Source: Hemerocallis citrina (lineage: Eukaryota; Streptophyta; Magnoliopsida; Asparagales; Asphodelaceae). From it: DNA of 64,000 nucleotides. This document shows positions 12,074-23,225 of the stretch, in pieces. Positions within the stretch are counted from its first letter, which is position 1. Each line of letters opens with the position of its first letter. A model generated the notes under the pieces. It was not told the origin of the DNA. It ran no database searches and saw only the letters and a list, made by a program, of their open reading frames with translations. The translations under genes and the position numbers were made by a program. The stretch is taken from contig CM030359.1 in NCBI GenBank assembly GCA_017893485.1, positions 31,252,430-31,316,429 of the forward strand. Direction: 5' to 3'.

Positions 12074-15000
12074 TGTAACACTTCGAATTTTTAAAATATC
12101 GAAAATGTCTGTTTTTATATATTTTGAGTGGTGAAAATTATTTTTGATATATTTTATTTAAATATTGATATCGGTATGGATATTTATGGTAGATTGGTAT
12201 TATTGCTATATATTGAAGCCATGAGTTGAGATTTTATGTGAATAAATATTGTTTATTTTATTTTATAATTTTGAAGGATTATTGCGAGATAATTGCAATG
12301 TATTTTGTATTGTTGGTGCTATTGAAGAAAAGAGTTGGGGTTTACTTGAAATATTTTGGAGGTCTAGGGGTCTATTTGTAAATATCCATTTATAAAAATA
12401 TTATTATTATTATAGTTTTATCTCTACTACTATAATGGGAGAACACCTTAGTGTAATTTGTCCTCAACCCAAATATTTTCGAAAGTGGACCAGTTATGGA
12501 CTAACTTTGGGTAAATATTTTCGAAAGTGGATCAGTTTGGTAAATATTTTCCACAGTGGATCAGTTCGGAAATTATTTTCTTATAAACCCCCCCCATTCT
12601 TCTTCTTCTTCTCGGTTCTTTTCTCTCCCGATCCATACCGAAACCCATTCGGCATCATCGATCCCAACCAAATCCACTCTCATTTCTTCATAATTTTCAA
12701 ATTAATTCCATGGGATGGCTAATTGAAGGGTTCTCTACAACGTGGTAGCATCGGATTTTCGAAAGGATTCCGAAAAGGTATACCCTCTTTTATTTATTCG
12801 TATAAAATTTAGTGTGTTTAGTTTTATTGAGTAGGATTATTATGGAAGAGTGATTTAGAGGTGTTGGAAGTGGAAGATTTAGGGAATTAGTGGATTGTTA
12901 AAAAAATTACAAGTTGTTAGTAAATTAGGATTTTGGATTTGTAAAATAGAGATATATATATATTAGAATTATCTCTTAGATGGTGGTAAAAATTTTAGTG
13001 AGCCATTAGAATAAAATAGGGAGTGGTGATTTTGGCATAAACTCGAATTATGGAGTTTATGAAATCGGGTTGAAAACTCGATCCAAATAACTGTAGAAAA
13101 TGCCTGCGAGGGTGTAGAGTATTATGAAAGGATTAATATAAATTTAGGATGATTTTTATAGGCTTCCAGCTCAATTAAATTGAGTGAAATGGATTATAGG
13201 TAAAAAGTGCACGCCGGGTGTTCAGTGAAATGCCCGCGCGATATGGAGGTGAGAATTTGATGAATTCGGAGGTATAGATGAGTTCCAGTATTGTTGTTAA
13301 CCCTAATTTGAGATATTAGGACCAAGGGATGGAAGAAATTAGGAAATAGGAAATTTTCATATTAGAAAGCCTCCGATCAATATGTGAGTTCTTGCATCAG
13401 GATTCGAATTTGAAATCCGTCGATGTAGCTCGCCTACATTTGTCATTTGTGACACGTGGGTGAAGACGGATTCAAATTTGGAGGTCCGTGGGTCGAGTTT
13501 TGAGCTTTAAACTAATCGGTTCTATAATTTTTCAATTAGGGGGAAAAAGTCGAACTTCGACTGGCTACAGGACGGACATGGGACATCGCTTGCTCGAGCC
13601 GTCAGGTGAGTACGTTGTGTTTATGAATATTTTATATTGTGACCAAATTTCATGGTCTTTTGATGTGTTTTGTGGGAGTTATGCCAAAAAATGGATTTTT
13701 GTTGAAAATACGGATTTTTAAGGAATCCAAAATGGGTTTTTGAGACATGATGAAATTAACTATTTTAAGTATATAAAACCTATATTATGGGTTAATGTGA
13801 CGTGTTGAAGTATAAAAACTAAATATATTAAATTATTTATGCATATTTTTACCCCGTGCATGTTTTGTGCATGTTTTTGGGGTATATAGGCCGATATAGG
13901 CAATCGGGTATATGCGGAGCCTGGTGTATGGGCTAGCATGTCATGGATGGATGTTATAAGATGTAATGAGACGAATTTAGTGATTGTGATCATGTTTTGA
14001 AGATCTGTGTAATTATAGTACACGTTTGTGCATGTTTTGGGGCATATAAGCCCTTATAAGTGATTTTACTTATATGAAGCAGGATGTATGAGCTAGTATG
14101 CTATAATTAGATATTATAAGACTTAATTAGAGAAAATAAGTGGTTTTGGTCCCTTATGATGGGAAACCCGCATGTGTGATGTTTATTTGTAATATATATA
14201 GAGATGATTATGATGTGTGATGCAATAATTGACGAAATTAAATAAGTGGGTGCATGTTTACATTTTAATTATGTTTGAAATGAATTAATGGGCAATAATA
14301 TGACATGTTGGTTTATATGATAAATGACTTGGTGTATGTTTATATGGGATTTAATGAAGTATCGAATAGCATGGTATTCATAATGGGTGATGTTATGGTA
14401 AATTAAATAACATGATGGTTTCTATGTTAAATGACATGGTGTATGTATATATATATATGATACAACGAGATGATAATCAATATCGTGGACATCAGATGTG
14501 CATTAGCTGCAAGATAAAAGGTGAGATGGTAAGTGTTAATAAAATGTGTTATTATTTTTGTGAGTAAAGTCAAGGTGTGGCAATTATTGAATTCATAAGT
14601 GAAATGCGTGTGTTGATAAAGTAAGCTGAAAAAAAAGGGAAATGATTAATGCTTATAACAGATGGCTTTGTTGATCAGTACCTACAGCAATCCTGGGGGT
14701 TTGGGCTAGACCTCCTAATACCCAAGGACCGGCTTGGGGCACGAGGACCCAAACTATGTTTGGGGCACGAGGATTTTATCGCCCAAGCTATCGGCTTGAG
14801 GTCCGGCTTTCCCTCGATGACAGCTGTCGCGAGGAAGTACCCAGTCTATCTGGGGTCAGTGGTTTTTCCCTCCTGGCTATCGGCTGGGAGGAAGTACCCA
14901 GTTTATCTGGGGTTAGTGGTTTTTCCCTCGATGACAGCCGTCGCGAGGAAGTACCCAGTTTACCTGGGGTCAGTGGCTTTTCCCTCTTGGCTTCGGCCGG

Positions 15001-17255
15001 GAGGAAGTACCCAAGTTCTACTTGGGGTTAGTGGTTCCCTCGCTAGTTCGGCTAGGAGGAAGACGTAGCCTCGGACGAGTAAGACTCTGTGTGAGCATCG
15101 GTCCGCGTGTTTTACTGGGCTGTCGGCTTTCAGTATGTTGGGATACTGTGGCTCACTGGTCGACAAACTAATAAAATAACTAAGTGTTAATAATAAATGT
15201 GAATTGTGCGTGGAAAGGAAAGTAAATAGTAAAATATGAATTTCGTGTGGAAAAGAAAGTGGAAAGTGACTTGTGAATTGTGAATGACAAAGAAGGTAGT
15301 TGCGAATGAAATAAATGTGAAAGAAAATGAGTTATGAGTTAGTATATGAAAAGAAGTGATAAATGCAGTGCGTGGTTAATTTAAAATGATAATAATAGAA
15401 GAGACATGTGTTCTTATGAATAATACGAAGTAATGGTATTAGGTGTGTGATCATTAAAGTAAAATACAGTTGATGTGAGTTTGTGTACCTTGGAATTGTG
15501 TCAAGGAACTACCTGCCCGCTATTTCTGTGGAAATGGTGGGAACTACCTGCCTTGGCATAATTCGCGGGGTGAGTTGTTGTAATAGTGGTAATGATTGAT
15601 GGAAATGAGAAATAAAGTAAAGTGAAGATGATAAGTGATTGAAGTGATTAATAACCAAGCTATCGGCTTGAGATGTGATGTGATATTACCCAAACTGTGT
15701 GTTTGGGGTGCGGTGATTATTACCCGAGCTATCGGCTATGGGGTGTGATATGTGTGGCCCCAGATTGTGTTTGGGGATTAAGTGAAAATGATAATAAGAT
15801 TTATTGTTTATAAGAATGAGAAATTACTAAAGTAATATAATAAGATGTCAATGAGCTATAAAACATGGTTCTGATGCAATGAGTATAAGTATTCTAATTA
15901 ATGAGGTGTTAATGATGTGATGAAATGTGAGTAAATCGCATGGGCAATGAGATGTGGTAATTATGTCATAAGATATGAAGGAAGGTGGTAGTATGACAAT
16001 AGATGCATATGTTTATGATGTGATATTTTTATAACAGAATAAAATAAATACCTGTATTATGAGATTGGGTATGAAAATGGTTATTAAAGAAAGTATGTTG
16101 TGATATGAGTTTGTGTACCTTGGAAGTGTGTCGGGGAACTACTCGCCCGCTATTTCCGTGGAAATGGTGGGAACTACCTGCCTCAGCACAACTTTCAAGA
16201 TGAATGTGTGTGTTGATGACATAGTACAAGTAAATGAAACGCATGGCTAAATAGAGTTGGAGGAATGATGTAATAACATCATGTAATTATTTTAATATAA
16301 ATAGTGAAATGCTGAGATGACGATAAGTGTGGAAAGATGAATATTCGTATTATGCGAATGTAAGATAAGTATATTTATATATATACGAGGTTGATGTGAA
16401 GTGTATTATGAAATGTGGGAAGTATGGATGATTAAATGATTGAATGCAGGATTGGCAACGTATGTGATTTATCACTGTATTGACGATGTTGTTGTGTTCA
16501 GGATTCAGGTTGCATTATCTTAATTTGGTATTCGTAAGTTTAAATTATTTTCTTTATACTATTTTAATTTGTTATTTGATTAATAACTATACTCACACCA
16601 GAAATGGCTAACCCCTTAGTGTTTTGGGGGGTTAGGGGAGTCTGAGGACTACCCTAGATCCCCCACTGTTGCAGGTTCTCATCAGTGCAGAGGTGAGGCG
16701 TGGAGTGATAGTATAACTTTTTATTTTAAAAAAATTTTGTATTCTTTAGTTATAGGAATAGTGAAATTTATGATTTAAATTGTATTATGAGTGTATAAGC
16801 CTGTATATGACGATGATGAGTATAGTGTGAGGTGGTGTAGTATGTTGGTGACCCGTACCCATCTTGTCGTGGAGTACCAGGCTCTGGGGTAAGTCTTACC
16901 ATGATTTTTCTAAGATTTTACCTCGTTTTTCAAAGAAATTCATAGTTTTTAATTGATATTTGATAATCCGTTATGGGTTTGGCCCCCAGAGCATTATATT
17001 ATATTGCCTGTGTGTATCTGCTCATTTTGGCCTGGGGAGCCCATGAAAATATTATGTGGTTTGTGAGCTACGGAATTTTGAGCAGAATTCCGTAAGCTTT
17101 TTGTGTTTCGGGGCAAAATTTACAGGGGAGACTCTGTCAAAATTTTTCCTGGAATATAACTTTCTTAGTTTATGATTAAAGTGATATAAAAATTAAAAGA
17201 ATTGAATTTGGAGACTTAGTTTCGAAAAAAAAAAAAAAAAATTTGGGGTGTTACA
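12074..17255 (+). repeat. 3' LTR of the giant Gypsy, 5182 bp
   Basis: Nearly identical copy of 4102-9285. Visible differences include the C-run near 12587, an A to C near 12785, G to A at about 12901, a shorter AT run near 12955, and CGTATT to CATATT near 13842. The copy ends TGTTACA and is followed by CACAT, the target duplication. Confidence 0.92.
14691..15071 (+). repeat. Hairpin-rich repeat block in the 3' LTR
   Basis: Same block as 6720-7100, with the same units and hairpins. Its perfect retention in both LTRs shows it was present before the last transposition. Confidence 0.75.
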
Positions 17256-17260
17256 CACAT

Positions 17261-17970
17261 GTCCCTCATCGCGGTCATCAGACTCACTCTCAGATGAACT
17301 ACTCTGATCCTTTCTTCTTCGACTGCTTTTAGATCTCCCACGACTCTACTCAACGTACATAGCGGAATCTCTAGAAGATGATGATGGATATCCCTCGTTT
17401 CTCACCCTTCTCACCTTCTCGTTCAGAATGCTACGCACCACATCCTATAGAGTCGTTGAATTTGTCAGTGCCTGTAATAGTCTGTTTCACCGTAGCATAA
17501 CTATCGGATTAAATAGATAAAAGTAATAATGACCGCCCCCTCTCTGAAAACTTCAAACCTGCAGCTTTCATCTTGTTATAAACCATACAGTAATTGTTCA
17601 CATGCTCTGCTACTGAACCCCCTTCCCTCAACTTCATATTAACCAATTTCTTCATATGAAGAATTTGATTAGATGCCGACGGTTTCTCATACATATCCGT
17701 GAGAATCTCCAAAGTCTCCTTTGTGGTCTTTGCCTTCGAGATATGAAATAACGCCTTCCTACTCAGCTCCAACTGAATCTGCCCTAGCTCCTTCTAATTC
17801 AAACGATTCCACTCTGCCAAGACATTCGCATCCTTGTCTGCACCTACCGGCTTCTCATCAAACAACGAACCATCAAGATCTTTCTGACGAAGATACACTA
17901 TCATCTGAATCTTCCATATCGCGAAGTCACTCCCATCGAATCTCTCGATATTCGTCTTGCTATCGACCAT
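17261..17970 (-). pseudogene. Copia gag (UBN2-type), broken
   Basis: Gag polyprotein start of the host Copia. The ATG at 17970 opens MVDSKTNIERFDGSDFAIWK, matching the FDGxNFxxWK start of plant Copia Gag. A TAG at 17794-17796 (after EWNRLN) interrupts it. The frame resumes with KALFHISKAK and the typical MKLREGGSVAEHVN helix region, then stops again near 17509. A later NEKVRR stretch and a Ser/Arg-rich linker lead to the zinc knuckle that lies beyond the nested element at 4101. Gag packages element RNA in virus-like particles; this copy cannot make it. Confidence 0.85.
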
Positions 17971-17983
17971 CTCGAACCTAATT

Positions 17984-17995
17984 GCTCTGATACCA
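17984..17995 (-). other. Copia primer-binding site, tRNA-iMet type
   Basis: On the minus strand TGGTATCAGAGC follows the 5' LTR by two bases, complementary to the 3' end of initiator methionine tRNA. Confidence 0.9.
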
Positions 17996-17997
17996 CT

Positions 17998-18692
17998 TGT
18001 TGAAAATTCTAGCACAACTCGTAGTGCTAATAGTGAACACACCACAAGCAATAGAAACTCCCAAGACTTAGATGAACTGAGATCAAGCCACCATAATATA
18101 TGCAAGATCTCACAAGAACACAATCAATATACAGAGATAACCGATACTTCTTATTCCCCAAGAAATACAAAGATTACAAAAGAGATTATAACTCTCAATT
18201 TCTCTCTCTCACCTTTGAAACGCTCGGTACAAACCCCTTTTGAAGTTGAACAATGATAACGACTCACCAAATCTCTCTAATCTGATGTTACAAACCCTAG
18301 AGTCTACAGTCATATATATAGCCCCCAAGTAAATATATATAACCCCCAAGTAATCCTAAAAGATAAACACAAACCAGCTATTAGGCCTTAAACTCGTAAG
18401 CCTAAAAACAATCAGCGCCGAAGTCGGTCGACCGTACCCCGAAGGTCGGTCGACCGCAACGTGTAGAACCAAATCTGAGACACGACTGGTCGACTGCACG
18501 GTCGACCGTCACCCCCTCTATTGGACCTGTACACTCGAAGAACTCTCAGCAGATTGGGTCGGTCGACCGCAACTCTCTAGACTGCATTCTTCTACTCGAT
18601 ATTTGTCTTCTCTTGCTGTCTTTGTCTCCTCCTATTCTTCTCCAACTTCAAGTACTCAGTGTCTACGTGTATTTGAGACCAAAACCCTAACA
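17998..18692 (-). repeat. Copia 5' LTR
   Basis: 695-bp LTR, TGTTAGGG to TTCAACA on the minus strand, next to the AGAGT duplication at 18693-18697. It carries five GTCGAC palindromes within about 150 bp (18427-18567), three of them in the extended form CGGTCGACCG. A short duplicated stretch near 18310-18350 explains part of the length difference from the 3' LTR. Confidence 0.9.
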
Positions 18693-20005
18693 AGAGTCTG
18701 GAAGCATTTCTTGAAAAGTTTGCATTATAGTTATTATTGAAATAAAAAAACAACTAGAAGTAGAATTATAATATTTTGAAAACTTTAATGTTGCAGTTTA
18801 AAAATGTTTCAAAAATTTAACAAACTTTCGGCAAAATACCATAATTCGGGAGATATTTAAAATTGTTAATTGAAAATTTTTCTTGTTTTTTGTAAGACAA
18901 AAATCATTTATAATCGCTTTGTATTGAGTAACAACAATTAATAAGTCGAAAGTAGAATTTTATCGGTATTTAACATCTTTAAGAAATTTTCTAAAATGTA
19001 TTTCCTTAATATTATACCATTCTTTAAGTTGTTGAAGCACAGTACCACTCAAAGTGATAAAATGAACACAATTTTAAATTGCATTCACATATGGATCGGC
19101 TATTTTCAATGCATCCGATACACACAAATTTAAATATAATATACACATCTAACATGGTTTTCCTAAAAATTTAGGCAGGGGGAGCTTCTCGTACCTAAAC
19201 TTCACTGTGACATGTCTGATTCGGTAGGAAACTTTTTGTTTCCTTCTGTATGTCCCATTATTGTATCCTTTTTTTTAATCACTGCCTATAGCCAGCAGTA
19301 AATAATTTTTGTAGTGAAGCAGTCTTTATTTGGATCTCCTGCTAATCTTTAAGTTTTTACTGCACTCTTGAAGCCTGCCATGTTAAAGAATAATGGCCCT
19401 TGACCGCAGGGTATCAGTACATTGGGCTCTCTGGTCTAAATTGAGATTATCGATCCTCATTCCTCACATTTCCTTTGCTGTTTATACATTTTTTTATTAG
19501 AATCATCAAAACAGAAGACAATTTTTCGATTGCAATGGGGTTAGATGTGGAGCAGAATACTCCAATAATTATACAACAAGATAGGTGTTAAACTATAAGA
19601 TTTTAATAAATAAAAACTACCAATCATCTACAACAACAAAAAAGCCTTTATCCCAAAGTGTAATGGAAAATTTTCCAATCATCTCAACAAAATGAAAATG
19701 CATAAGTCATTGTGCTGGCATAACTTTTTTTGTGTTTACGTTTTGCAAATTGCGATCTCAAGGGTGTTTCCACATGTTTTGATGGCTTGACCGGAACTTC
19801 TTCTATGTAAGTATTGACAAAAATTTCAACCTTATATTAATAGACCATTAACCGCAAAACCTTAGTACATATAGCCTCGAGAATCATTTGTAGGATCTAA
19901 CAAATGATGTTTGGCATATTCAAACATATGATGTTTGGCATATTCAAATTCTTCCCCCTGTTTTTTTTTTATGTCTATGCAATTTGAATGGCCTTGTATA
20001 CCTAG

Positions 20006-20966
20006 GTATTGTTCTTTTTTTTTTCCTCTTATAAGAGGTTACCTCTTATAAGAGATTTACAGTAAGAGCCTCTTGTAAGAGCCTCTTTTTGAGGTGTTCT
20101 TTTTATATAAAAATAACCTCTTATAAGAACCTCTTATAAGAGATTTCTGTTCTTTTTTCACCTCTTATAAGAGCCTATATTATCCCAAAGTATAAAAATA
20201 GTGAGATGAAGGACAAGAAAAGATAAGTTCAAATTACTAATATATAAACTAGTTTAATGGCAAGTTAAATTCACAAATCAGTGTAAATCATCAATTATAA
20301 TTCCGGCTACTATAGACTTTTAATTAGTATGAAAATTAGTATGTATAAATATAAATAATAATAATTTGTTTCGAAGAAGTTGGATTAAAAAAATTTAAGG
20401 TCAATGGGCTAATATAAATTCTCCCTTAGCTATAAATAAATAAAAAAAAAAAAAAAAAAAAAAAAAACGTGACCGGCTGCAGGATTTGAACATGGTGGCA
20501 TCATAACAGGACAAATCAACTAGCCACAACTCAAGTAATGTACTTACTAGACGTAAATATATATATCTTTACATAAATCAGTGTTTCGACAGCATCCCTA
20601 ACATAATTGTTCGAGATTGTGAAGAATGAATTCCCACACTTTTTCTAGGATAGCATATTACAGTCAACTACATATATGATTATACTTTTTCTTTGATAGC
20701 ATATTCCGGGCTACTATAGACACATATATAAACTAGTTTAAGTAGTCACAATTATAATATAGACTTAGGGGTAATATAGACTTTTTAAGTTATAGAAGTC
20801 TTATAAGAATTTGAAAGAGGCAATTAGAAGTCTTTTAGGCTTATAAGATATTTTGAAAAAAATGTCTTATAAGAGGTAAAAAAGGAACACTAAAAAAACT
20901 CTTGTAAGAGGGGGACCACCTCTTACAAGAGGTAAATCTCTTATAAGAAGAGAAAAAGAACACTAC
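20006..20966. mobile_element. 961-bp MITE with palindromic subterminal repeats
   Basis: Inserted in copy 1 of the direct repeat; copy 2 near 33218 shows the empty site. Target duplication CCTAG at 20001-20005 and 20967-20971. Terminal inverted repeats GTATTGTTCTTTTT and (reverse complement of the right end) GTAGTGTTCTTTTT differ at one base. Both subterminal regions are packed with CCTCTTATAAGAGG-type palindromes. No transposase is encoded. The 5-bp duplication and TIR do not let me place it in a known superfamily. Confidence 0.85.
20438..20540 (-). mobile_element. Candidate tRNA-derived SINE fragment inside the MITE
   Basis: On the minus strand a box-A-like TGGCTAGTTGA is followed about 30 bases later by a box-B-like GTTCAAATCC, then a CAGCCGGTCACG stretch and a run of about 27 T. 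This arrangement is that of a tRNA-derived SINE with a poly(T) tail. No flanking duplication was established, so it is tentative. Confidence 0.4.
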
Positions 20967-21140
20967 CCTAGTGAGATGTTTTTTTCATCGATTTCTCAAA
21001 GCTTTCTGAGTTTCATGCTTTTATTTGCTAATTTATTTATTTTTGATGGGGCAGATGGATACCAAGAAGATATCTTCTATATCTATATTATTCTAGACTA
21101 TGCCATATCAATTGGATGAAAGCACAGGATAGCAAGTATT

Positions 21141-21921
21141 CTAGACTAGTGAAGGAGGAGCTTTGACGTCGGAGGGAGGGAGATAGGGAGGCAGGGTAGT
21201 TGGTGGAGGGAGAGAAGCTTCGAGGGTTTTTGGATTTGGGATGGTTGAGGACGACGGTGAAGGGAGAGGAAAGGCGGGGTGCTAGACGGTGGTGGTGAGC
21301 AGGAGGATGAGGGAAGCGATGGGGGGGAAATGGCAGGGGCGGGGCGTCGAAGGGCTAATGGGTTTCGGGAGATGAGGGTGAAGAAGAAGATGATGAAAGA
21401 GAGGGAATTAGATTATGGTTTAATTAATTAGGGTTAGGATTTGGAAATTTGGGTGTAGTTTAAAGCTTCTCACAAACCCTAATACTTTCGTAGGATTTCT
21501 CACAAACTCTAATAATTTTCTTATGATCTCACACGCACAAGAAAAGAATGCAGAGCAGTAACTCAACACACAATAAATTTTTAATCAATAATAGCATACT
21601 TTCTCATTAATCTCAAGGTCTATATATAGGCTCAAAACAAATCTCAATATAAATCTCAAAAATATTCTAATGCATAAAATAAAGGGTGCAAATTATAAAA
21701 CTACTACATATGGCTAAATGTCAAAATAAAACAAAACAAAACCGATATCCTTATCAAAATAAGACCCCATTACTTTTTGAGTATTTTGGTCCATTCATGT
21801 CCAAAATCACTTTAGCAAAAAAGTAAAGGGGTGTTTCTTCAAAAACACATAGTTGAGGGGTATTTTTTCAAATTTAGCCTAAATTTATCATGAACTATTG
21901 ATAATAAAAACAAATTTTTAC
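21141..21921. other. Intergenic DNA left of the TPP pseudogene
   Basis: A purine/G-rich stretch at about 21140-21420 is followed by AT-rich DNA with a TATATATA motif near 21622. No protein family is recognisable. The last TPP exon, expected just left of 21922, was not found here. Confidence 0.4.
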
Positions 21922-22718
21922 CTCAGGTGGGTCTTTTAGAGAGTAAAAGGCATTAGTTTGTTTCCGGACAGAGGATACTAAAATACCGAAGCCTCTGTTA
22001 CCATTTCTCAATACCTGTTTAAATCAGCCAAAAAAGTATTTTACGCTATGCTTCGCATCGTAAAGAAAGGTAAATCCACCATGCCCAACAACAAACAACT
22101 TCAGAGTAAGTTAACTAACAAACTTTATCTTAAAAGCATCCTCCATCAGTTTTATCATCTCCCACATATATGGGGAGCACATCAACAGGATTGCTTAGTC
22201 CAAGTGATTCGAGCAAAAATTCAACAGCCTTCCCTTTGTTCCATTGTATATCTGGACGGACCTCTAAAACCTGTAAACAAAGGAAAAACCATAATTAAAT
22301 ACATGCCAGATTCAATTTGGCAATGAGATTTTCTATTAACTTAATTTAATTTATTTTTGAGTAAACACAACGTTAATTTATCATTATGCAAAATAATTAA
22401 TGTCACTACCTTCCGACCATGTGTCAATTTCAAACGAGGGTATCAGTGGCCAACTGCATTCACCTCTTTATTGTGAGAAAACATACATCAAAAAGGCAAT
22501 CTGCATTCACCTCTTTATCTACTAAGCAGTAATGTACGGAAACACAAAATTTGTTGTTATCCACTTTTGCACCTTGGATATCGTTAGCACTCTCAACGAG
22601 GGTTCTAAAAACCTTTAGACAAACCCAAAAAATATTTTAGTTCATTCGGCGAAAGATAGGACGAGGTCAAGATGTGTAGGTTCTGTGAAAAAAATTGATG
22701 CACCTCGTTGATCATAGG

Positions 22719-23035
22719 CTCTGAAGCACGGATACTTCACGGAGGGTGCCCTACCCGTATCCTGTACGAATCCGATACTCGTGTCCCCGTATCTTGTACA
22801 TCCCCGTATCCTGCATTTTTTTATTATCCAAGTATTTGATACGGCTGAAACTTGTCCCACTATTTGAATTGTCTACTTATGTTATATTGCTTATGAACTT
22901 GCTTTGTTTACTTATGTTATTGCTTATGCTTTTGAATAATTATTATAGCCTTTATGGATTAACTTATTTAGGTTTAATGAAAGATATTAACCATTTTCTT
23001 ATTAACAAGAAAGATTATTTAGTTATGTGTAATTA

Positions 23036-23113
<78 letters not shown>

Positions 23114-23225
23114 GACACACAGCCGTATCCCTGCCGTATCCCGTATCCTACTTTTTTGAAAATTGTCGTATCCCCGTATCCGTGTCCCTGTACGCGTATC
23201 GCCGTATCCGTATCAGTGCTTCATA
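22719..23225. mobile_element. MULE-type MITE inside a TPP exon
   Basis: 507-bp insertion flanked by the 9-bp duplication GATCATAGG (22710-22718 and 23226-23234). Ends are inverted copies sharing TGAAGCAC-N-GATAC. The interior repeats CCGTATCC-type motifs and holds an AT/AC microsatellite. A 9-bp duplication is characteristic of Mutator-like elements. Removing it restores the TPP reading PASEFLPMINE. Confidence 0.85.
23038..23114. repeat. (AT)n-(AC)n microsatellite
   Basis: About 28 AT units followed by about ten AC units, one interrupted by G, inside the MITE at 22719-23225. Confidence 0.95.

Larger units (their letters stand above)
4102..17255 (+). mobile_element. Giant-LTR, LARD-like Gypsy (Tekay-type) retrotransposon
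   Basis: Complete 13.15-kb element inserted in the Copia gag gene with target duplication CACAT at 4097-4101 and 17256-17260. LTRs begin TGTAACACTTCG and end GGGGTGTTACA; they are 5184 and 5182 bp. Only 2788 bp lie between them. This internal part starts with a tRNA-Met-type PBS, contains a Tekay-like pol destroyed by stops and indels, and lacks recognisable gag and protease. By eye the two LTRs differ at only a handful of sites over 5.18 kb plus small length changes in A/C/AT runs, so insertion is recent although the coding part is dead. Long LTRs with a short non-coding centre is the published definition of a LARD (large retrotransposon derivative). Movement must have used proteins from another element. 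Confidence 0.92.
2324..18692 (-). mobile_element. Copia LTR retrotransposon, split by a nested Gypsy
   Basis: The element is bounded by LTRs that begin TGTTAGGG and end in TTTCAACA (minus-strand sense) and by the 5-bp target duplication AGAGT at 2319-2323 and 18693-18697. The 5' LTR is on the right. The internal region, read leftwards, is PBS, gag, zinc knuckle, protease and a pre-integrase domain, then about 0.6 kb without recognisable coding, then the PPT and 3' LTR. Integrase, reverse transcriptase and RNase H are absent. Without the 13.2-kb nested element the copy is about 3.2 kb, so it is a non-autonomous deletion derivative. It is also the older host: its LTRs differ in length (638 against 695 bp) and visibly in sequence. 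Confidence 0.9.
18789..21140. repeat. Direct repeat copy 1 (1.4 kb, MITE-disrupted)
   Basis: Matches 32026-33391 almost throughout, in direct orientation, from TGTTGCAGTTTAAAAATG to AGGATAGCAAGTATT. The main differences are a 961-bp MITE insertion at 20006-20966 and about 27 bp near 19755 that are absent from copy 2. No coding frame is conserved between the copies. Copy 2 begins just after a Copia RNase H gene and a purine-rich stretch, so these could be old Copia LTRs (one solo). The right end lacks the expected CA, so a plain segmental duplication is equally possible. Confidence 0.8.

Noticed and set aside
22746..23159. 137-codon frame with an Ile-Tyr repeat
   Set aside because: Produced by the AT microsatellite within the MULE-type MITE.
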